A stretch of DNA of 17,644 nt, taken from the NCBI GenBank assembly GCA_030590405.1, contig JAUUYO010000033.1, positions 1 to 17,644 on the forward strand, in the 5' to 3' direction. Below are positions 15,540 through 17,644 of this stretch, in pieces; within the stretch, counting starts at the first letter, position 1; the number at the start of each line of letters is the position of its first letter. The stretch is from Kangiellaceae bacterium (GTDB lineage: Bacteria > Pseudomonadota > Gammaproteobacteria > Enterobacterales > Kangiellaceae). The translations under genes and the position numbers were made by a program. The notes under the pieces are model-generated. The model saw only the letters and a list, made by a program, of their open reading frames with translations. It was not told where the DNA came from and did no database searches.

Positions 15540-17114
15540 ATGTCAACAGACATTCATTCTCAAAAAATTCTTATTTTAGATTTTGGTTCTCAATACACTC
15601 AACTTATCGCAAGAAGAGTACGTGAATTAGGCGTTTACTGTGAGTTATATCCTTTCGACTTAGCCGACCAGTACATCCACGATTTTAAGCCAGACGGAGT
15701 GATTTTATCCGGCGGCCCAGAAAGTGTGACTGGCGATGATACACCCAGAGCCAACCAGCTTGTTTTTAATTTAGGCGTGCCGGTATTAGGTATTTGTTAC
15801 GGCATGCAAACCATGGCTCATCAGTTAGGCGGAAAGGTTGGCACTTCGAATAAAAAAGAATTTGGTTACGCAAAAGTGCGTCACGCGGCTAAATCCGTTT
15901 TGCTAGATGGGGTTGAAGATCATTCCGAAAATGGCAAAGGCGTTTTAGATGTCTGGATGAGCCACGGCGACAAAGTGATCGAGCTGCCTGAAAATTTTGT
16001 CGCCATTGGTGAATCAGACAATGCGCCATTGGCAGCGATGGCTAATGAAGAGAAAAAATTCTACGGGGTTCAATTTCATCCGGAAGTGACTCATACCCAT
16101 CAGGGTGGTCGGATTTTAGAAAAGTTTGTCTCGGAAATTTGCGGTTGTGAAAAATTATGGACCGCCGATAGCATTATTGAAAATGCGATCCGCGAAATCA
16201 AAGAAAATGTCGGAGACGATGAAGTTATATTAGGCCTTTCCGGCGGGGTTGATTCTTCAGTCACCGCGATGTTATTACATCAAGCTATTGGTTCGCAATT
16301 GACTTGTGTATTTGTTGATAATGGTTTACTCAGGCTCAATGAAGGTCAGCAAGTGATGGATATGTTTAACGCCGATTTTGGCTTGAACGTGATTAAGGTG
16401 GATGCTGAAGAACGGTTCCTTAACGCGCTAAAAGGCGAAGTGGATCCAGAGGCCAAACGAAAAATTATTGGTCGCGAGTTTATTAATGTATTTCAAATCG
16501 AATCAGAAAAACTGGTTAACGCAAAATGGTTAGCTCAAGGCACTATTTACCCCGATGTGATTGAGTCGGCTGGTGCCAAAACGGGGAAAGCCCATGTGAT
16601 TAAGTCTCATCACAATGTGGGGGGGTTACCGGACGACATGAAATTAAAGCTGGTTGAGCCTTTACGTGAACTATTTAAAGACGAAGTCAGAAAAATTGGT
16701 CTGGAATTAGGTTTGCCTCATGATATGTTATACCGTCACCCGTTTCCTGGTCCGGGCTTAGGGGTTAGAATTTTAGCTGAAGTGAAAAAAGAATTTGCCG
16801 ATCTTTTAAGGTTGGCGGATAATATTTTCATCGAAGAACTTTATAACTACGACTTGTATCATAAAACCTCGCAGGCGTTTGCTGTTTTTCTCCCTGTCAA
16901 GTCGGTTGGAGTAATGGGCGACGCTAGAAAATATGATTATGTGATTGCGCTTAGAGCGGTCGAAACGATTGATTTTATGACCGCACGTTGGGCACATTTA
17001 CCTTATGACTTCCTGGAGCATGTATCAGGACGGATCATTAATGAAATTGATGGGATCTCACGAGTCACTTATGATATTTCATCAAAACCGCCTGCTACTA
17101 TTGAGTGGGAGTAA
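15540..17114 (+). CDS. guaA: GMP synthase (glutamine-hydrolysing)
   Basis: Converts XMP to GMP using ATP and the amide nitrogen of glutamine. At 524 residues it matches E. coli GuaA (525). The N-terminal class I glutamine amidotransferase domain (about 1-200) has the nucleophile Cys86 in GICYGMQ and the partners His180 and Glu182 in FHPEVTHT. The ATP-pyrophosphatase domain has the PP-loop SGGVDSS at 234-240. The C-terminal dimerisation domain ends KPPATIEWE, as usual for the family. AAAGG at 15526-15530, nine bases upstream, supports the ATG. It lies downstream of guaB with a REP-like insert between them, so expression may come partly from the guaB promoter. tadA starts 24 bases after its stop. 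Confidence 0.98.
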   Translation: MSTDIHSQKILILDFGSQYTQLIARRVRELGVYCELYPFDLADQYIHDFKPDGVILSGGPESVTGDDTPRANQLVFNLGVPVLGICYGMQTMAHQLGGKVGTSNKKEFGYAKVRHAAKSVLLDGVEDHSENGKGVLDVWMSHGDKVIELPENFVAIGESDNAPLAAMANEEKKFYGVQFHPEVTHTHQGGRILEKFVSEICGCEKLWTADSIIENAIREIKENVGDDEVILGLSGGVDSSVTAMLLHQAIGSQLTCVFVDNGLLRLNEGQQVMDMFNADFGLNVIKVDAEERFLNALKGEVDPEAKRKIIGREFINVFQIESEKLVNAKWLAQGTIYPDVIESAGAKTGKAHVIKSHHNVGGLPDDMKLKLVEPLRELFKDEVRKIGLELGLPHDMLYRHPFPGPGLGVRILAEVKKEFADLLRLADNIFIEELYNYDLYHKTSQAFAVFLPVKSVGVMGDARKYDYVIALRAVETIDFMTARWAHLPYDFLEHVSGRIINEIDGISRVTYDISSKPPATIEWE

Positions 17115-17138
17115 AAATAAAGAAAAGCTCAAAAAATT

Positions 17139-17591
17139 ATGCGCGATCATCAGTACTGGATGCAACAAGCACTATTTCTCGCTGAAAAAGCCGAAGCTTC
17201 AGGCGAAGTTCCAGTTGGCGCGATTTTAGTTAAAGACGAGCAAATTATCGGTCAAGGTTTTAATCAACCCATTCTTAATCATGATCCTACTGCCCATGCA
17301 GAAATTATAGCGTTGCGTGAAGCAGGGCGGCAAGTTAAAAACTATCGATTAATTGATACCACCATGTACGTCACCTTAGAGCCTTGTGCGATGTGCGCGA
17401 TGGCAATGGTTCACGCCAGGGTGAAAACGATTGTGTATGCTACACAAGAACCTAGAACAGGTGCTGGAGGCAGTCTTTATCAATTATTGCAACATTCTGG
17501 CCATAATCATCAGATTGAAATCGTTGAAGGAGTCTTAAAGCAACAAAGCGGCGAGATGTTAAAACGATTTTTTAAATCCAGAAGAAAGTGA
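17139..17591 (+). CDS. tadA: tRNA-specific adenosine deaminase
   Basis: Converts adenosine to inosine at the wobble position 34 of tRNA-Arg(ACG), needed to read several arginine codons; essential in many bacteria. The 150-residue length is normal for TadA. The zinc and catalytic residues are all present: His53 and Glu55 in TAHAEI, and Cys83 and Cys86 in EPCAMC. The N-terminal EVPVGAILV block and the ARVKTIVYATQEPRTGAGG segment are typical and distinguish it from cytidine deaminases. It follows guaA by 24 bases and is probably co-transcribed. The Shine-Dalgarno is weak (AAAGAAAAG at 17119-17127), so translation may rely on readthrough coupling. Confidence 0.97.
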   Translation: MRDHQYWMQQALFLAEKAEASGEVPVGAILVKDEQIIGQGFNQPILNHDPTAHAEIIALREAGRQVKNYRLIDTTMYVTLEPCAMCAMAMVHARVKTIVYATQEPRTGAGGSLYQLLQHSGHNHQIEIVEGVLKQQSGEMLKRFFKSRRK

Positions 17592-17602
17592 ACCTGTATT
17601 CA

Positions 17603-17636
17603 AGGGGCTATTGAACATGAAAGATCAACAGCCCCT
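17603..17636 (+). promoter_or_regulatory. Hairpin after tadA that encloses a candidate ribosome binding site
   Basis: AGGGGCT at 17603-17609 pairs with AGCCCCT at 17630-17636; after one A-C mismatch, TTGA (17611-17614) pairs with TCAA (17625-17628). The 3' side is followed by AAAATCAA, not a U-tract, so an intrinsic terminator is not supported on either strand within the window. The left arm contains AAGGGG, a good Shine-Dalgarno, nine bases before an ATG at 17617. Confidence 0.4.
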
Positions 17637-17644
17637 AAAATCAA
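17617..17644 (+). CDS. Possible start of the next gene, cut by the window edge
   Basis: ATG at 17617 opens a frame that reads MKDQQPLKS and runs off the right edge. AAGGGG at 17602-17607 is well placed as its Shine-Dalgarno. Only nine codons are visible, so no family can be named. It lies 25 bases after the tadA stop, in the same direction. The same bases form the hairpin listed separately, which would hide the ribosome binding site if it folds. Confidence 0.35.

Noticed and set aside
17603..17644. Intrinsic terminator after tadA
   Set aside because: The stem is good but the bases after it are AAAATCAA, with no U-tract within the window.

Overview
The window looks like a chromosomal segment of a free-living gammaproteobacterium of moderate to low GC content. 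The evidence is the gene content and order: xseA divergent from guaB, guaB-guaA-tadA in a row, a YfhM-type alpha-2-macroglobulin lipoprotein next to pbpC, and two membrane-bound c-di-GMP enzymes. The style suggests an aquatic gammaproteobacterium (Alteromonadales/Oceanospirillales-like), but the sequence alone does not fix a genus. I see no phage, insertion sequence, CRISPR array, tRNA or rRNA.

Left part (1-2642). A frame open from the window edge to 132 may be the tail of an unknown protein. A non-coding stretch follows, and then a diguanylate cyclase with signal peptide, periplasmic TPR repeats, one membrane helix and a cytoplasmic GGDEF domain (variant GGEEW). The 419-bp gap after it holds one copy of a GTAAG/GTAGG-headed palindromic repeat and two perfect 8-bp inverted repeats just before the next gene.

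Centre (2643-12194). A 1658-residue alpha-2-macroglobulin lipoprotein with an intact CLEQ thioester motif is followed by penicillin-binding protein 1C. This is the known periplasmic pair thought to trap proteases and repair peptidoglycan after envelope breach. A short run of 15-bp tandem repeats follows pbpC. After it comes a second c-di-GMP protein (CHASE8-like sensor, HAMP, GGDEF, EAL) that keeps both catalytic signatures.

Right part (12195-17644). A REP-doublet element (two perfect 22-bp inverted arms, bracketed by two short CGCAGC/GCTGCG-type hairpins) fills the gap between the convergent GGDEF-EAL and xseA genes. xseA (exonuclease VII large subunit) is transcribed leftward, and guaB rightward from a strong-looking sigma-70 promoter in the shared intergenic region. 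guaB, guaA (IMP to XMP to GMP) and tadA (tRNA adenosine deaminase) lie in one direction. A second, unrelated REP-like composite sits between guaB and guaA. The last 28 bases may be the start of another gene whose Shine-Dalgarno sequence lies in a hairpin.

I found no convincing wholly new system. The points most worth a second look are the two c-di-GMP enzymes flanking the A2M/PBP1C pair, the two families of REP-like elements, the 15-bp tandem repeats, and the paired inverted repeats upstream of the A2M gene.
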